This document shows, one piece after another, positions 43,388 through 52,401 of a DNA stretch of 64,000 nt. The notes under the pieces were generated by a model, which saw only the letters and a program-made list of their open reading frames with translations, was not told the origin of the DNA and did not search any database. The DNA is from CAZRRV01 sp045660865. Its GTDB lineage: Bacteria; Bacillota; Clostridia; Oscillospirales; Acutalibacteraceae. How positions within the stretch are numbered: the first letter of the stretch is position 1; each line of letters starts with the position of its first letter. The position numbers and the translations under genes were made by a program. The stretch lies in NCBI GenBank assembly GCA_045660865.1, contig JAZREP010000014.1, positions 73,674 through 137,673 on the forward strand. Reading direction: 5' to 3'.

Positions 43388-44574
43388 TATAGATTCAAAT
43401 CTGTAATACGGGCACGTGTTACGCACTCGCTACCATATTTTTGGCGCAAATCAAAGACACGGCTTTCTAACTTTTCTTTCTTTATATCCAGCACAGGGTT
43501 GTCAAACAAGCCGATTTGCACACCACTTATATCGGGTGTTAAATGAGTCGCACGGATGCCTGCGGCACGTAATGGTAAATGCCAATCGAATTGTTTTACA
43601 AACAGCTTAAATCCCTCTTTAGCCAGCGTTTCGGTTAGCTGTGTGGGATAGGGGAGTTTGGCCGAAAACTCCTTTGCTACCAAATCGTTTGTACGGATGT
43701 GTATTTGTACACCGCCTGCGTATAATCGGTGCTCTCTAAGTTGTCTTGTAACATCCTCGGTAAGATGCAACAATAATGGCCATACGTCTCGGTTGCTTAA
43801 CATATCTTGCGAAGTGGTTACGGAACGCCCAATGCTTTTAGGCGGAGTGTAATCGTTGATGCTCGCAACCTCGGAATTATCTTTACCGTTTGCGTAGTTG
43901 TGTAATGTTTCGCCAACAACACCAAAACGGTCTTTTAAAGTGTTTATATTTGATTTAGCCAAATCACCAATCGTATAAATGCCCAGTTCGTGTAAAGCTC
44001 GTCTTGTTGATTTACCGATACAAAGCATATCCTCTGCAGGCTTATTCCATAATATTTCTTTAAAGTGTGATGAGGGTATTTCGGTAATCGCATCAGGCTT
44101 TTTCATATCCGACCCGATTTTAGCGAATACCTTATTAAAACTAATGCCTACAGATATAGTAAGGTCCAGCTCGGATTTAATACTTTCCTTTATCTTGAAA
44201 GCAATCTCATAAGCGCTTCCGAATAGGCGTGTGCTGCCCGTAATATCCAACCAGCACTCATCAATGCCAAAAGGCTCTATTTGGTCGGTGTACCTGGCGT
44301 ATATTGCTTGCACCATTTTAGAGTATTTATGATAACTTTCAAAATCGGTGCCGGTGGTTACTAGGTTGGCACATTTCTGTTTTGCCTGCCAAATAGGTTC
44401 GCCGGTTTTCACCCCGAAGGACTTAGCGATTTCGTTTTTTGCCAATACAATACCATGGCGTGCCTCCACATCACCGCATACTGCCAAGGGCAGTTTTTTT
44501 AATTCGGGATTATTTTTACAGGCCACCGATGCATAAAAATTATTTAAATCACAATGTAGTATAATTCGTTCCAT
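43387..44574 (-). CDS. dinB: DNA polymerase IV (Y family)
   Basis: This 395-residue translesion polymerase has catalytic motifs CDLNNFYASV near the N-terminus and GIDECWLDITG near residue 105. The little-finger region starts near residue 230 (SIGRSVTTSQDML). The C-terminus is short and shows no clear beta-clamp peptide beyond QIGLFD near residue 365, which fits the QxxLF-type motif. The ATG at 44574 follows GGTGA; GTG and ATG at 44583 and 44580 lie within the upstream site. A LexA box overlaps the transcription start, so it is SOS controlled. Confidence 0.93.
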   Translation of the reverse strand: MERIILHCDLNNFYASVACKNNPELKKLPLAVCGDVEARHGIVLAKNEIAKSFGVKTGEPIWQAKQKCANLVTTGTDFESYHKYSKMVQAIYARYTDQIEPFGIDECWLDITGSTRLFGSAYEIAFKIKESIKSELDLTISVGISFNKVFAKIGSDMKKPDAITEIPSSHFKEILWNKPAEDMLCIGKSTRRALHELGIYTIGDLAKSNINTLKDRFGVVGETLHNYANGKDNSEVASINDYTPPKSIGRSVTTSQDMLSNRDVWPLLLHLTEDVTRQLREHRLYAGGVQIHIRTNDLVAKEFSAKLPYPTQLTETLAKEGFKLFVKQFDWHLPLRAAGIRATHLTPDISGVQIGLFDNPVLDIKKEKLESRVFDLRQKYGSECVTRARITDLNL

Positions 44575-44583
44575 TTTCATCAC

Positions 44584-44632
44584 CGAACAGATGTTCTAAA
44601 CGGATTATATCACAGCATATTATAAATGTAAA
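44584..44632 (-). promoter_or_regulatory. dinB promoter with LexA (SOS) box
   Basis: On the minus strand TTTACA (44627-44632) and a perfect TATAAT (44604-44609) have a 17-base spacer. Just downstream, CGAACAGATGTTCT at 44584-44597 (plus strand) matches the Gram-positive LexA/DinR box CGAAC-N4-GTTCG in all but the last base. It would cover the transcription start. Confidence 0.85.
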
Positions 44633-44663
44633 GGACTAATTTAAGGAAATTTGTCTATTAGGC

Positions 44664-44692
44664 TTGTTTTACGTAGGTCTTCGTGTTATAAT
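44664..44692 (+). promoter_or_regulatory. Promoter of the antiporter gene
   Basis: TTGTTT (44664-44669) and TATAAT (44687-44692) are 17 bases apart and 36 bases before the TTG start. Confidence 0.65.
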
Positions 44693-44727
44693 GTCGGTTG
44701 GATTTTTTTGTTAAGAGGTGAAAACAA

Positions 44728-46014
44728 TTGAACACATTATTGGCTGTATCGATAGCTCTTTTAACCGGACTTATTATGACAAGAGCTTTTAAAGTGTTAA
44801 AATTGCCTTCAGTTACAGCATACCTAATCGCAGGTGTTTTGATTGGACCTTATTTTTTGGGTAGGCTGGGATTAAGCGGGGTGGGCTTCACATCTACTGG
44901 TGATGTTTCAAGTCTTTCTTTGGTTGCAGAGGTTGCATTAGGTTTTATTGCCTTTTCCATAGGAAATGAATTCCGTGTGTCAGACCTTAAACACACCGGA
45001 AAACAGGCTCTGGTCATAGGTGTTGTGCAAGCTTTTGTCGCAACCCTTTTTGTGGACATAGCATTATTGGCAGTTCATTTTATTATGCCCGATAAACTTT
45101 CGGTTTCGCAAGCGATAACACTCGGCGCAATTGCAACGGCAACAGCTCCTGCAGCAACCTTGATGGTTGTTAGACAATATAAGGCGCACGGCCCGTTAAC
45201 GAAACTTTTGCTGCCTATAGTTGCATTGGATGATGCGGTAGGCTTAATAGTTTTTGCGGTTTCTTTCGGTATAGCAAAAACTTTGGTCAGCGGTTCCGTT
45301 GATATGGTTTCTATAATAGTTAATCCCATTATAGAAATTGTATGTTCACTTGCACTTGGTGCAATAATGGGTTGGGTGCTTACACAACTTGAAAAACTGT
45401 TTAACTCAAACACAAACCGATTAAATCTCACTATAGCTGCTGTGTTCTTGACCGCCTCACTGGCTATGATGGACTTTAGAATAGGTCAAGTACATATACA
45501 GTTCTCATCATTACTTACTTGTATGATGCTTGGTACCGTGTTCTGCAATATTTGTCCGCTGTCACACGACCTTATGTCGGCATCTGATAAATGGACATCA
45601 CCGCTCTTTGCTTTGTTCTTTGTTATAAGCGGTGCAGAGTTAGAACTCAGTGTATTCACAGATATCGCCATTGTTTGCATTGGCGCAATTTATATCATCT
45701 TTAGGTCTTTGGGTAAATATTACGGAACATACTTAAGTGCAAAAATGACTAAATGTTCATCCGCAATATGCAAGTATCTCGGTATAACCCTTTTGCCGCA
45801 AGCCGGTGTAGCGTTAGGTATGTGTGCTACTGCTATGCAGCTTGGTGAAGAGGGTAGACTTATCCGTAATATTACTCTCTTTGCAGTACTTATTTACGAA
45901 ATATTTGGCCCTGTATTTACACGTCAGGCTCTTACCAAGGCGGGAGAAATTAAACCCATACCTCATGAGGTTAAGCACCGCCGCAAATTGAAATTGGAAG
46001 CTATTGAAAAATAA
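44728..46014 (+). CDS. Cation:proton antiporter (CPA2, KefB/NapA-like)
   Basis: This is a 428-residue membrane protein with about 12-13 helices. Family marks are VTAYLIAGVLIGPYFLG in the first helices, the central TATAPAATLMVVRQY and the charged LPIVALDDAVGLIVF, which holds the paired acidic residues used in proton/cation exchange. It ends after the membrane part, so the TrkA-N regulatory domain of Kef proteins is missing. Na+ or K+ specificity is not decidable. The TTG start at 44728 is supported by AAGAGGTG seven bases before it. nth follows after ten bases. Confidence 0.88.
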   Translation: MNTLLAVSIALLTGLIMTRAFKVLKLPSVTAYLIAGVLIGPYFLGRLGLSGVGFTSTGDVSSLSLVAEVALGFIAFSIGNEFRVSDLKHTGKQALVIGVVQAFVATLFVDIALLAVHFIMPDKLSVSQAITLGAIATATAPAATLMVVRQYKAHGPLTKLLLPIVALDDAVGLIVFAVSFGIAKTLVSGSVDMVSIIVNPIIEIVCSLALGAIMGWVLTQLEKLFNSNTNRLNLTIAAVFLTASLAMMDFRIGQVHIQFSSLLTCMMLGTVFCNICPLSHDLMSASDKWTSPLFALFFVISGAELELSVFTDIAIVCIGAIYIIFRSLGKYYGTYLSAKMTKCSSAICKYLGITLLPQAGVALGMCATAMQLGEEGRLIRNITLFAVLIYEIFGPVFTRQALTKAGEIKPIPHEVKHRRKLKLEAIEK

Positions 46015-46023
46015 GGAGGGCGT

Positions 46024-46662
46024 ATGGCTAAACTGACAAAAGAACAACAACGTGCACTTAAAGCGGTAGAACTGTTTGAAATAGCTTATCCGCAAGCAAA
46101 ATGTTCGCTGGATAGCCAAACACCCTTGCAACTTTTAATTGCCACACGCCTTTCTGCCCAGTGTACAGATGCTCGTGTAAACTTAGTAACACCTGCTCTG
46201 TTTGCTCGTTTTGCTGATGCCGAAGCTTTTGCTAAGGCGGATGTGAAAGAGGTTGAAGAGCTTATAAAAAGCTGCGGCCTTTATAAGACAAAGGCTAAAG
46301 ATATTGTGGCGCTCGGCAAAATGCTGACAGAGGAGTATGGCGGAATAGTGCCGGACACGATAGAGGAACTGATAAAGCTTCCCGGTATAGGACGTAAAAC
46401 AGCCAACCTTGTGTGCGGTGATGTTTACGGAAAGCCGGCTGTGGTGGCAGACACGCATTTTATTCGGCTTTGTAACCGCTTGGGCTTTGTAAAAACTAAA
46501 GACCCATATAAGGTGGAAATGGAAATGAAAAAACTGCTTCCACCTAATAAGTCAAATGATTTTTGCCACCGTGCGGTTTTACACGGTCGAGCCGTTTGTA
46601 CGGCAAGAAAAGCCAATTGTTCAGACTGCTGTTTGCAACAAGTGTGCAAGCAAAAAATTTAA
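46024..46662 (+). CDS. nth: Endonuclease III
   Basis: The 212-residue DNA glycosylase/AP lyase removes oxidised pyrimidines. The helix-hairpin-helix LPGIGRKTANLV supplies the catalytic lysine and VADTHFIRL the catalytic aspartate. The C-terminal C-x6-C-x2-C-x5-C set (CTARKANCSDCCLQQVC) binds the 4Fe-4S cluster. The gene follows the antiporter with GGAGG between and ends at a strong terminator before the mraZ promoter. Confidence 0.96.
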   Translation: MAKLTKEQQRALKAVELFEIAYPQAKCSLDSQTPLQLLIATRLSAQCTDARVNLVTPALFARFADAEAFAKADVKEVEELIKSCGLYKTKAKDIVALGKMLTEEYGGIVPDTIEELIKLPGIGRKTANLVCGDVYGKPAVVADTHFIRLCNRLGFVKTKDPYKVEMEMKKLLPPNKSNDFCHRAVLHGRAVCTARKANCSDCCLQQVCKQKI

Positions 46663-46671
46663 TAGTTTTAG

Positions 46672-46710
46672 AATCCTGCAAACAAATTTTTGTTTGCAGG
46701 ATTTTTTTAT
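46672..46710 (+). terminator. Rho-independent terminator after nth
   Basis: A stem AATCCTGCAAACA/TGTTTGCAGGATT with an AT-rich loop is followed by seven T. It separates nth from the division cluster. Confidence 0.92.
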
Positions 46711-46729
46711 AAAAAATGCAAAAAAATAC

Positions 46730-46812
46730 TTGATTTTTTCTAACTATCATTGTATAATTGGTGGTGTAAAGTGGTTTAAAAGTAAAGTTAAATGTTTTAA
46801 AGTGGTTTAAAA
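46730..46812 (+). promoter_or_regulatory. mraZ promoter with GTGG-type repeat array (MraZ operator candidate)
   Basis: TTGATT (46730-46735) and TATAAT (46753-46758) have a 17-base spacer. Just downstream the sequence repeats with a 10-base period: GTGGTGTAAA at 46761 and GTGGTTTAAA at 46771, then degenerate units. The 15-mer TAAAGTGGTTTAAAA occurs twice, at 46767-46781 and 46798-46812, 31 bases apart (about three helical turns). MraZ is known to bind tandem G-rich repeats with 10-bp spacing in its own promoter, so autoregulation is likely. Confidence 0.7.
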
Positions 46813-46845
46813 ACCCAAGAAATTACAGAAAAAGGAGGGGACAAG

Positions 46846-47271
46846 GTGCTTTACGGTGAGTTTAAACATACGATTGACAAAAAAGGCAGAATGTTTATTC
46901 CTGCCAAGTTAAGAGATGACCTTGGATCCTCTTTTGTACTTTGCCGTGGAATAGACGGAAATCGTTGTCTTTGTATTTATTCCGAGGAGGAATGGAAACA
47001 GTTGGACGAAAAAATACGTCAGTTGCCTGCGGTTAAATCCAGCCGCTTGCAGAGGTTTTTATATGCAGGGGCAGTTAAGTGCGAATGCGACGCTCAAGGG
47101 CGAGTGCTAATCCCTCAAAATCTTCGTGAGTATGCCGAAATGGGTGACGAGGCTTATATTCTCGGTATGTCTGCCCGTTTGGAAATTTGGAACAAAGAGC
47201 GCTGGGAGGCTGAAGCAGTTCTCGATACGCCTGAATCAATCGGCGAAATTACTGCGGGGCTTGAGCTGTAA
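46846..47271 (+). CDS. mraZ: Transcriptional regulator MraZ
   Basis: This is a 141-residue protein with two SpoVT/AbrB-type swapped-hairpin domains: DKKGRMFIPAKLRDDLG near residue 12 and DAQGRVLIPQNLREYA near residue 80. It forms a ring and represses the division/cell-wall cluster it heads. It uses a GTG start after a very strong AAAGGAGGGG site. The stop overlaps the rsmH start by one base. A repeated GTGG-type operator lies upstream. Confidence 0.95.
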   Translation: MLYGEFKHTIDKKGRMFIPAKLRDDLGSSFVLCRGIDGNRCLCIYSEEEWKQLDEKIRQLPAVKSSRLQRFLYAGAVKCECDAQGRVLIPQNLREYAEMGDEAYILGMSARLEIWNKERWEAEAVLDTPESIGEITAGLEL

Positions 47272-48200
47272 TGGAATTTCAACATATTTCTGTATTGCTT
47301 AATGAATGTATCGAAGGGTTGAATATAAAGCCTGACGGTATTTATCTGGACGGAACTGCCGGTGGCGGTGGTCATTCTAAGGAAATAGCAAAGAACTTAA
47401 AAAAAGGAAAGTTAATTGCTGTTGACCAAGATCCCGATGCCATAGAGGTTATTACAACTCGTCTTAAAGGTTTACCGGTTGTGACGGTGCAGGATAATTT
47501 TGTAAACATAAAATCGATTCTGCAAAAACAACAAATCGAAAAGATTGACGGTGTTTTGTTAGATTTGGGAGTTTCCTCGCATCAGTTGGATGTTGCCGAA
47601 CGCGGATTTTCTTTTCATTCAGATGCACCCTTAGATATGCGTATGAGTCAAAGCGGTTTCTCTGCAGCCGATTTAGTAAACGAATATTCCTCAGAGGAAA
47701 TTGCTAAAATTCTTTGGTTGTATGGTGAAGAAAAGTTTTCGCGCAGAATTGCCGATGCAATTGTTAGAAATAGGGCAACAAAACCAATAGAAACAACCGC
47801 CGAACTCGCAGAAATAATTAAAGAGAGTGTACCTGCCGCAGCACGCAGGGGAGGGCACCCCGCAAGAAAGAGCTTTCAAGCTATTAGAATTGCGGTAAAC
47901 GGTGAACTTGATATTTTGCAACCGGCGCTTAGCAGTGCATTTGATTCTTTAAATGTTGGTGGCAGGCTTGCGGTTATAACCTTCCATTCGTTAGAAGATA
48001 GAATTGTAAAGCAAACCTTTGCTGAGTTTTGCAAAGGATGCATATGCCCTCCAGACTTTCCCGTATGTAAATGCGGAAGAACACCTAAGGGCAAACTAGT
48101 GAATTCAAAACCGATTATTCCGTCTGAGGCTGAGCTTGAAGCAAATCAGCGTAGCCGCAGCGCAAAACTAAGGATAATAGAAAAAATAAAGGAGACCTAA
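47271..48200 (+). CDS. rsmH: 16S rRNA (cytosine(1402)-N4)-methyltransferase
   Basis: The 309-residue SAM enzyme methylates C1402 in the ribosomal P site. SAM motif I is LDGTAGGGGHSKEIA; GVLLDLGVSSHQLD and the C-terminal FHSLEDRIVKQTF are the other family marks. It is the second gene of the dcw cluster, as in most bacteria, and overlaps mraZ by one base. Confidence 0.97.
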   Translation: MEFQHISVLLNECIEGLNIKPDGIYLDGTAGGGGHSKEIAKNLKKGKLIAVDQDPDAIEVITTRLKGLPVVTVQDNFVNIKSILQKQQIEKIDGVLLDLGVSSHQLDVAERGFSFHSDAPLDMRMSQSGFSAADLVNEYSSEEIAKILWLYGEEKFSRRIADAIVRNRATKPIETTAELAEIIKESVPAAARRGGHPARKSFQAIRIAVNGELDILQPALSSAFDSLNVGGRLAVITFHSLEDRIVKQTFAEFCKGCICPPDFPVCKCGRTPKGKLVNSKPIIPSEAELEANQRSRSAKLRIIEKIKET

Positions 48201-48202
48201 AG

Positions 48203-48613
48203 ATGGATAATTCCAGATACTACACAAGCGTAGCAGCTTACGATTACAGTTTGTTTACTGCCAGGGAATCCACAGCTAAGACTTTGCCTAAACGGCAACC
48301 GGTTATTAAAATGCCTGCAAAGAAAAAGGCGCTTAGCAATTCTGTGTCTGGAATCTTTTCTATAATTATGGTTGCAGTTTTTATGCTTTCAATGATTTGC
48401 GTTGAAATATATTTAAGAGCTGAAATAACCAGTGTCCGTGCACAGACAGCAGTTGTGCAAAACGAAATCAAAGAATTAGACAGTAGGCAAACAGCCTTAC
48501 AGATTGAACTTGAACAAAAAATATCCTATACTAATTTACAAGAGCAGGCCAGGGCATTGGGTATGCAAAAACCTCGCCGTGACCAGATAGTTTATCTGGA
48601 GGCAGAGGAGTAA
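48203..48613 (+). CDS. ftsL: FtsL-like cell division protein
   Basis: This 136-residue bitopic membrane protein has a cytoplasmic basic N-terminus of about 48 residues, one helix (IFSIIMVAVFMLSMICVEIY, residues 51-70) and an outside coiled-coil region up to residue 115. This is the FtsL/DivIC architecture, and its place between rsmH and the division PBP supports FtsL. Sequence conservation in this family is low, so the call rests on topology and context. FtsL with FtsQ and FtsB/DivIC activates FtsWI. GGAGA precedes the ATG. Confidence 0.82.
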   Translation: MDNSRYYTSVAAYDYSLFTARESTAKTLPKRQPVIKMPAKKKALSNSVSGIFSIIMVAVFMLSMICVEIYLRAEITSVRAQTAVVQNEIKELDSRQTALQIELEQKISYTNLQEQARALGMQKPRRDQIVYLEAEE

Positions 48614-48650
48614 TAATTATTGCCATTTTTTAATATCATAAAGAGATAAC

Positions 48651-48687
48651 AATACGAGAGTTGAAATAAGATTTTAACTCTCGTATT
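48651..48687 (+). other. 17-bp near-perfect hairpin between ftsL and the PBP gene
   Basis: AATACGAGAGTT (48651-48662) is perfectly inverted at 48676-48687, and the inner bases continue the pairing with one G-T wobble down to a 3-base AAG loop, giving a 17-bp stem. No T-run follows on either strand, so it is not a standard terminator. It could be an operator, an RNase processing site or a translation-modulating mRNA hairpin. Confidence 0.7.
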
Positions 48688-48719
48688 AACATAAAATAGG
48701 TTTAAAGGCGGTGAAAATT

Positions 48720-50966
48720 TTGGCAAAAGGGTTAACTAAAAGCATGTTTTATAGAATGCTTGGAATTATGATATGCTTGTGCATAATACTTGGCGGCGTT
48801 TCTGCTGTAAGTTTGGCATACACTATGATTGTTAAAAGTGATTTTTATCAGAAAAAAGCTGCTGAACAGCAATTGTATGATACCGAAATAACTGCAGCCA
48901 GAGGAAATATATACGATAAAAATATGAAACTATTGGCTACAAGTGCAACCGTCTGGACCCTTTATGCAATGCCTAACAGTTTTACAAACTCTAAATTAAG
49001 TGCAGAAAAACTGCAAATAATAAAAGAGGAAATCAGCCAAAATATCGCCCGCATACTTTCGATGGAAAGCGAAGAAATTAAAGAAAAGCTTGATAAAAAG
49101 GTAAGCTATGTAATTATCAAGAAAAAAATCGAACAGGATAAGGCGGACCAAATCCGCAAATTCATTTCAAAAAGTGAAAATGGTCTTGCAAGATATATCG
49201 GACTTGATGAGAGCACAAAACGTTTCTATACAGATAACAACTTAGCATCTGTTGTTTTGGGCTTTGTAGGTGATGATAACCAAGGCCTTGGCGGTATAGA
49301 ACTGCAATATGATAATGAACTTACAGGTATACCGGGACGTGTTGTAGCGGCTAAGCAAGCAAATGGTACTGATATGCCGTTTAGTTATGAAAGTGTTATT
49401 GAGGCAGTACCGGGCAATTCTTTGGTACTGACAATAGATTCCTATATTCAAAGTGTTACTGAAAAATATTTGAATCAAGCAATTGTGGATAACAATGTTA
49501 CAGAGCGTGCGGCAGCAATCTGTATGAATGTAAACACAGGCGCAATTTTAGCAATGGCTGTAAAGGGTGATTTTAATTTAAACGACCCCTTTGCTATTAG
49601 CGAGAGCGACCAGGCAATTGTAGATGCACTTGAAGGTGATGAGCGCAGTAAAAAGCTTTCTGAACTGCGTAACAGACAGTGGAGAAACAAAGCAGTATCA
49701 GACGTTTATGACCCAGGCTCAGTTTTCAAGGTTGTAACGGCATCCGCCGCAATTGAAGAAAATGTTACCGACCATGGCAAATCATATTATTGTCCAGGTC
49801 ATATTGTTGTTGGCGGTAACAGATACCATTGTCACAAAACAACAGGCCACGGAACCCAAAATTTGACCCAAGCGTTGCAAAATTCCTGTAACCCTGTGTT
49901 TATTACTTTCGGTCAGTTGATGGGTGCGCAAACCTTCTCTAAATATTTTGAGGCGTTCGGCCTTACAGAAAAAACGGGAATAGATTTGCCGGGTGAGTCC
50001 ACACCTATTTATCATAAGGTGGAAAATATGGGACTTACTGAATTAGCATCTTCCTCCTTTGGTCAAACTTTTAATATTACACCTATTCAATTGGTTACTG
50101 CAGTTTCTGCTGTTGTAAACGGCGGTAAACTCGTTAAACCGTATTTGGTAAGTGAAATATTAGACCAAGACCAAAAAACAGTGAAGAAAATAGACCCGAC
50201 TATTAAACGTCAGGTCATATCAGAAGAAACCTCCGCTGAAATGCGTAATCTTATGGAAAAGGTAGTAGATGGCGGCGGCGGTAAAAACGCATATCTTGCA
50301 GGCTATAGAATTGGCGGCAAGACAGGTACCTCTCAAAAGGTTGCCAAAATGAACGAAACAGGTGAGAGTCGTTTGTACATCGCTTCGTTCTGCGGTGTAG
50401 CACCTATTGATGACCCCGAAATCGCTATCTTGTTAATGTTTGATGAGCCTCACGGAAGCGCATATTACGGTAGCTCGGTGGCTGCACCGGCTTGCGCTCA
50501 TATAATGGCTGAGGTTTTACCTTATATGGGTTATGAACCAGCTTATGACAGTGACGACCTTCAAAGTATGGCGGTTTCTGTACCTGATGTGGTTGGCAGT
50601 TCTTTGACAGAAGCCAAGCAGAAGATGTCATCAAAGGGACTTAAATATAAAATTGTAGGCAATGGAGATAAGGTTGAAAGACAAAGCCCTGTTGCTTCAC
50701 AAAGCATTTATAAATCCGGTGTTGTAGTTTTATACACCGAGGCTGAGGTTGAATTTAAGATGGCAACAGTTCCTAACTTTGAGGGAATGACCATTTCGCA
50801 AGCAAATGATGCGGCAGCATCAGCCGGAATAAATGTGTCCTTTATGGGCACAGGACTTGGTGGCTCAACAGTTCGTGCTTATAAACAGAGTGTTGAGGTT
50901 GGCAAGTCGGTCGAAAGTGGAAGTGTTATTACGGTTTATTTCCGTAGTAATGAGAGTACAGACTAG
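48720..50966 (+). CDS. Division-type class B penicillin-binding protein with PASTA domains (PBP2/SpoVD)
   Basis: This is a transpeptidase of about 748 residues. One N-terminal membrane helix (IMICLCIILGGVSAVSLAY) is followed by the PBP dimerisation domain (ARGNIYDKN). The transpeptidase domain holds the active serine in YDPGSVFKVVT (SxxK), the SCN motif in LQNSCNPVF and GGKTGTSQK, and two C-terminal PASTA domains (VSVPDVVGSSLTEAK, ATVPNFEGMTISQAN). Septal FtsI and sporulation SpoVD share this layout; only one copy lies here. TTG 48720 is chosen with GGCGGTGA six bases before; GTG 48711 is an alternative. Confidence 0.92.
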   Translation: MAKGLTKSMFYRMLGIMICLCIILGGVSAVSLAYTMIVKSDFYQKKAAEQQLYDTEITAARGNIYDKNMKLLATSATVWTLYAMPNSFTNSKLSAEKLQIIKEEISQNIARILSMESEEIKEKLDKKVSYVIIKKKIEQDKADQIRKFISKSENGLARYIGLDESTKRFYTDNNLASVVLGFVGDDNQGLGGIELQYDNELTGIPGRVVAAKQANGTDMPFSYESVIEAVPGNSLVLTIDSYIQSVTEKYLNQAIVDNNVTERAAAICMNVNTGAILAMAVKGDFNLNDPFAISESDQAIVDALEGDERSKKLSELRNRQWRNKAVSDVYDPGSVFKVVTASAAIEENVTDHGKSYYCPGHIVVGGNRYHCHKTTGHGTQNLTQALQNSCNPVFITFGQLMGAQTFSKYFEAFGLTEKTGIDLPGESTPIYHKVENMGLTELASSSFGQTFNITPIQLVTAVSAVVNGGKLVKPYLVSEILDQDQKTVKKIDPTIKRQVISEETSAEMRNLMEKVVDGGGGKNAYLAGYRIGGKTGTSQKVAKMNETGESRLYIASFCGVAPIDDPEIAILLMFDEPHGSAYYGSSVAAPACAHIMAEVLPYMGYEPAYDSDDLQSMAVSVPDVVGSSLTEAKQKMSSKGLKYKIVGNGDKVERQSPVASQSIYKSGVVVLYTEAEVEFKMATVPNFEGMTISQANDAAASAGINVSFMGTGLGGSTVRAYKQSVEVGKSVESGSVITVYFRSNESTD

Positions 50967-50976
50967 GAGAAATAGA

Positions 50977-52401
50977 ATGAAACTAGGGGAATTGCTGAAA
51001 ACAACAGAGTATGCTGAACTTGAAATCCGTGGCATTACCGATGATTCACGTGCGGTAGAGCCTGGATATGCTTTCGTGTGCATTGATGGTGCATCTATTG
51101 ATGGTCACCAATTTGCAGCGCAGGCTGTTGAAAAAGGCGCATCGGTTGTTATTTGCCAGCGTGATTTAGGGTTAAAAACACAAATAGTTCTACCCGACAC
51201 TCGTGCAGTATATGCCGAAATGTGTGCAAAATGGTTCGGTAATCCAACAAAGCGCTTAAAAGTTGTTGGTGTTACTGGAACTAACGGTAAAACCTCGGTT
51301 TCTTATATGCTTAAAGCAATTCTTGAAACAGCAGGCTATAAGGTAGGACTCATAGGAACTATCCAAAATATGATTGATAACAAGGTGTTGCCGGCTAAAA
51401 ACACAACACCTGGTCCTTATCAGCTCAATGAACTTTTTGCTAATATGCTTAAAGAGGGTTGTGAATATGCCGTTATGGAGGTTTCCTCTCACGCGCTTGA
51501 CCAAAAAAGGGTACACGACGTGCAGTTTGAAGCGGCAATGTTCACCAATCTAACCCAAGACCATTTAGATTACCATATAACAATGGAAAATTATATGCTG
51601 GCTAAAAAGCGTTTGTTCTCTATGGCTAAGCTGGCTGTAATCAATCACGATGACCCTTGGAAATATAAGCTTATTGACGGTATAACTTGCCCTATAAAAA
51701 CCTATTCTGCCGAAGCAGACGATGCAGGTTATTCAGCAAAAAATATCATATATTCACCAACAGGTGTTGAATTTGAATTTGTAGGCTATTCGGTTATTGG
51801 ACGCATGAAATTGCATACCGGCGGACGCTTTACGGTATATAACGCAATGTGTGCTGCGACTTGTGCTGTTGAACTCGGTATTCCTGTGCAAACAGTCAGC
51901 CGTGCATTAGATGAATTAAGCGGAGTAAAGGGCAGGGCAGAGGTTGTGCCCACAGGCCGTGATTTTACGGTTATCATCGATTATGCACATACACCCGATG
52001 GATTGGAAAATGTGCTTTCAACCTTTAAAGAGTGTGAAAAAAACCGTTTGATAGCCTTGTTTGGCTGTGGCGGTGACCGTGACAGAACAAAACGCCCGCT
52101 AATGGCAGAGGTTTGTGCCAGACTTGCGGATTTTGTTATTGTTACCAGTGATAATCCTCGTACTGAGGACCCTGAAAAAATCATTGAGGACGTTTTGGAA
52201 GGCTTAAAAGATACAAAAACAAAGTATGTGACTATTCCTAACCGTGTTGAAGCAATTAACTATGCAATTGAAAATGCCCGTAAAGGTGATATAATAGTAC
52301 TTGCAGGTAAGGGACACGAAACTTATCAAATTTTAGCCGACAAAACAATACACCTTGACGAGAGGGAAGTTGTAAAAGAAGCATTGGAGAGATTGAAATG
52401 A
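50977..52401 (+). CDS. murE: UDP-MurNAc-tripeptide synthetase (MurE)
   Basis: The 474-residue Mur ligase adds the third residue of the peptidoglycan stem peptide. The ATP loop is VVGVTGTNGKTSVSY, followed by NTTPGPYQLNELF, MEVSSHALDQKRV and the C-terminal VTSDNPRTEDP. The DNPR motif is the mark of meso-diaminopimelate-adding MurE enzymes, so the wall is probably DAP type. The frame extends upstream into the PBP gene, but ATG 50977 with AGGAGA is the start. Its stop overlaps mraY by four bases. Confidence 0.95.
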   Translation: MKLGELLKTTEYAELEIRGITDDSRAVEPGYAFVCIDGASIDGHQFAAQAVEKGASVVICQRDLGLKTQIVLPDTRAVYAEMCAKWFGNPTKRLKVVGVTGTNGKTSVSYMLKAILETAGYKVGLIGTIQNMIDNKVLPAKNTTPGPYQLNELFANMLKEGCEYAVMEVSSHALDQKRVHDVQFEAAMFTNLTQDHLDYHITMENYMLAKKRLFSMAKLAVINHDDPWKYKLIDGITCPIKTYSAEADDAGYSAKNIIYSPTGVEFEFVGYSVIGRMKLHTGGRFTVYNAMCAATCAVELGIPVQTVSRALDELSGVKGRAEVVPTGRDFTVIIDYAHTPDGLENVLSTFKECEKNRLIALFGCGGDRDRTKRPLMAEVCARLADFVIVTSDNPRTEDPEKIIEDVLEGLKDTKTKYVTIPNRVEAINYAIENARKGDIIVLAGKGHETYQILADKTIHLDEREVVKEALERLK

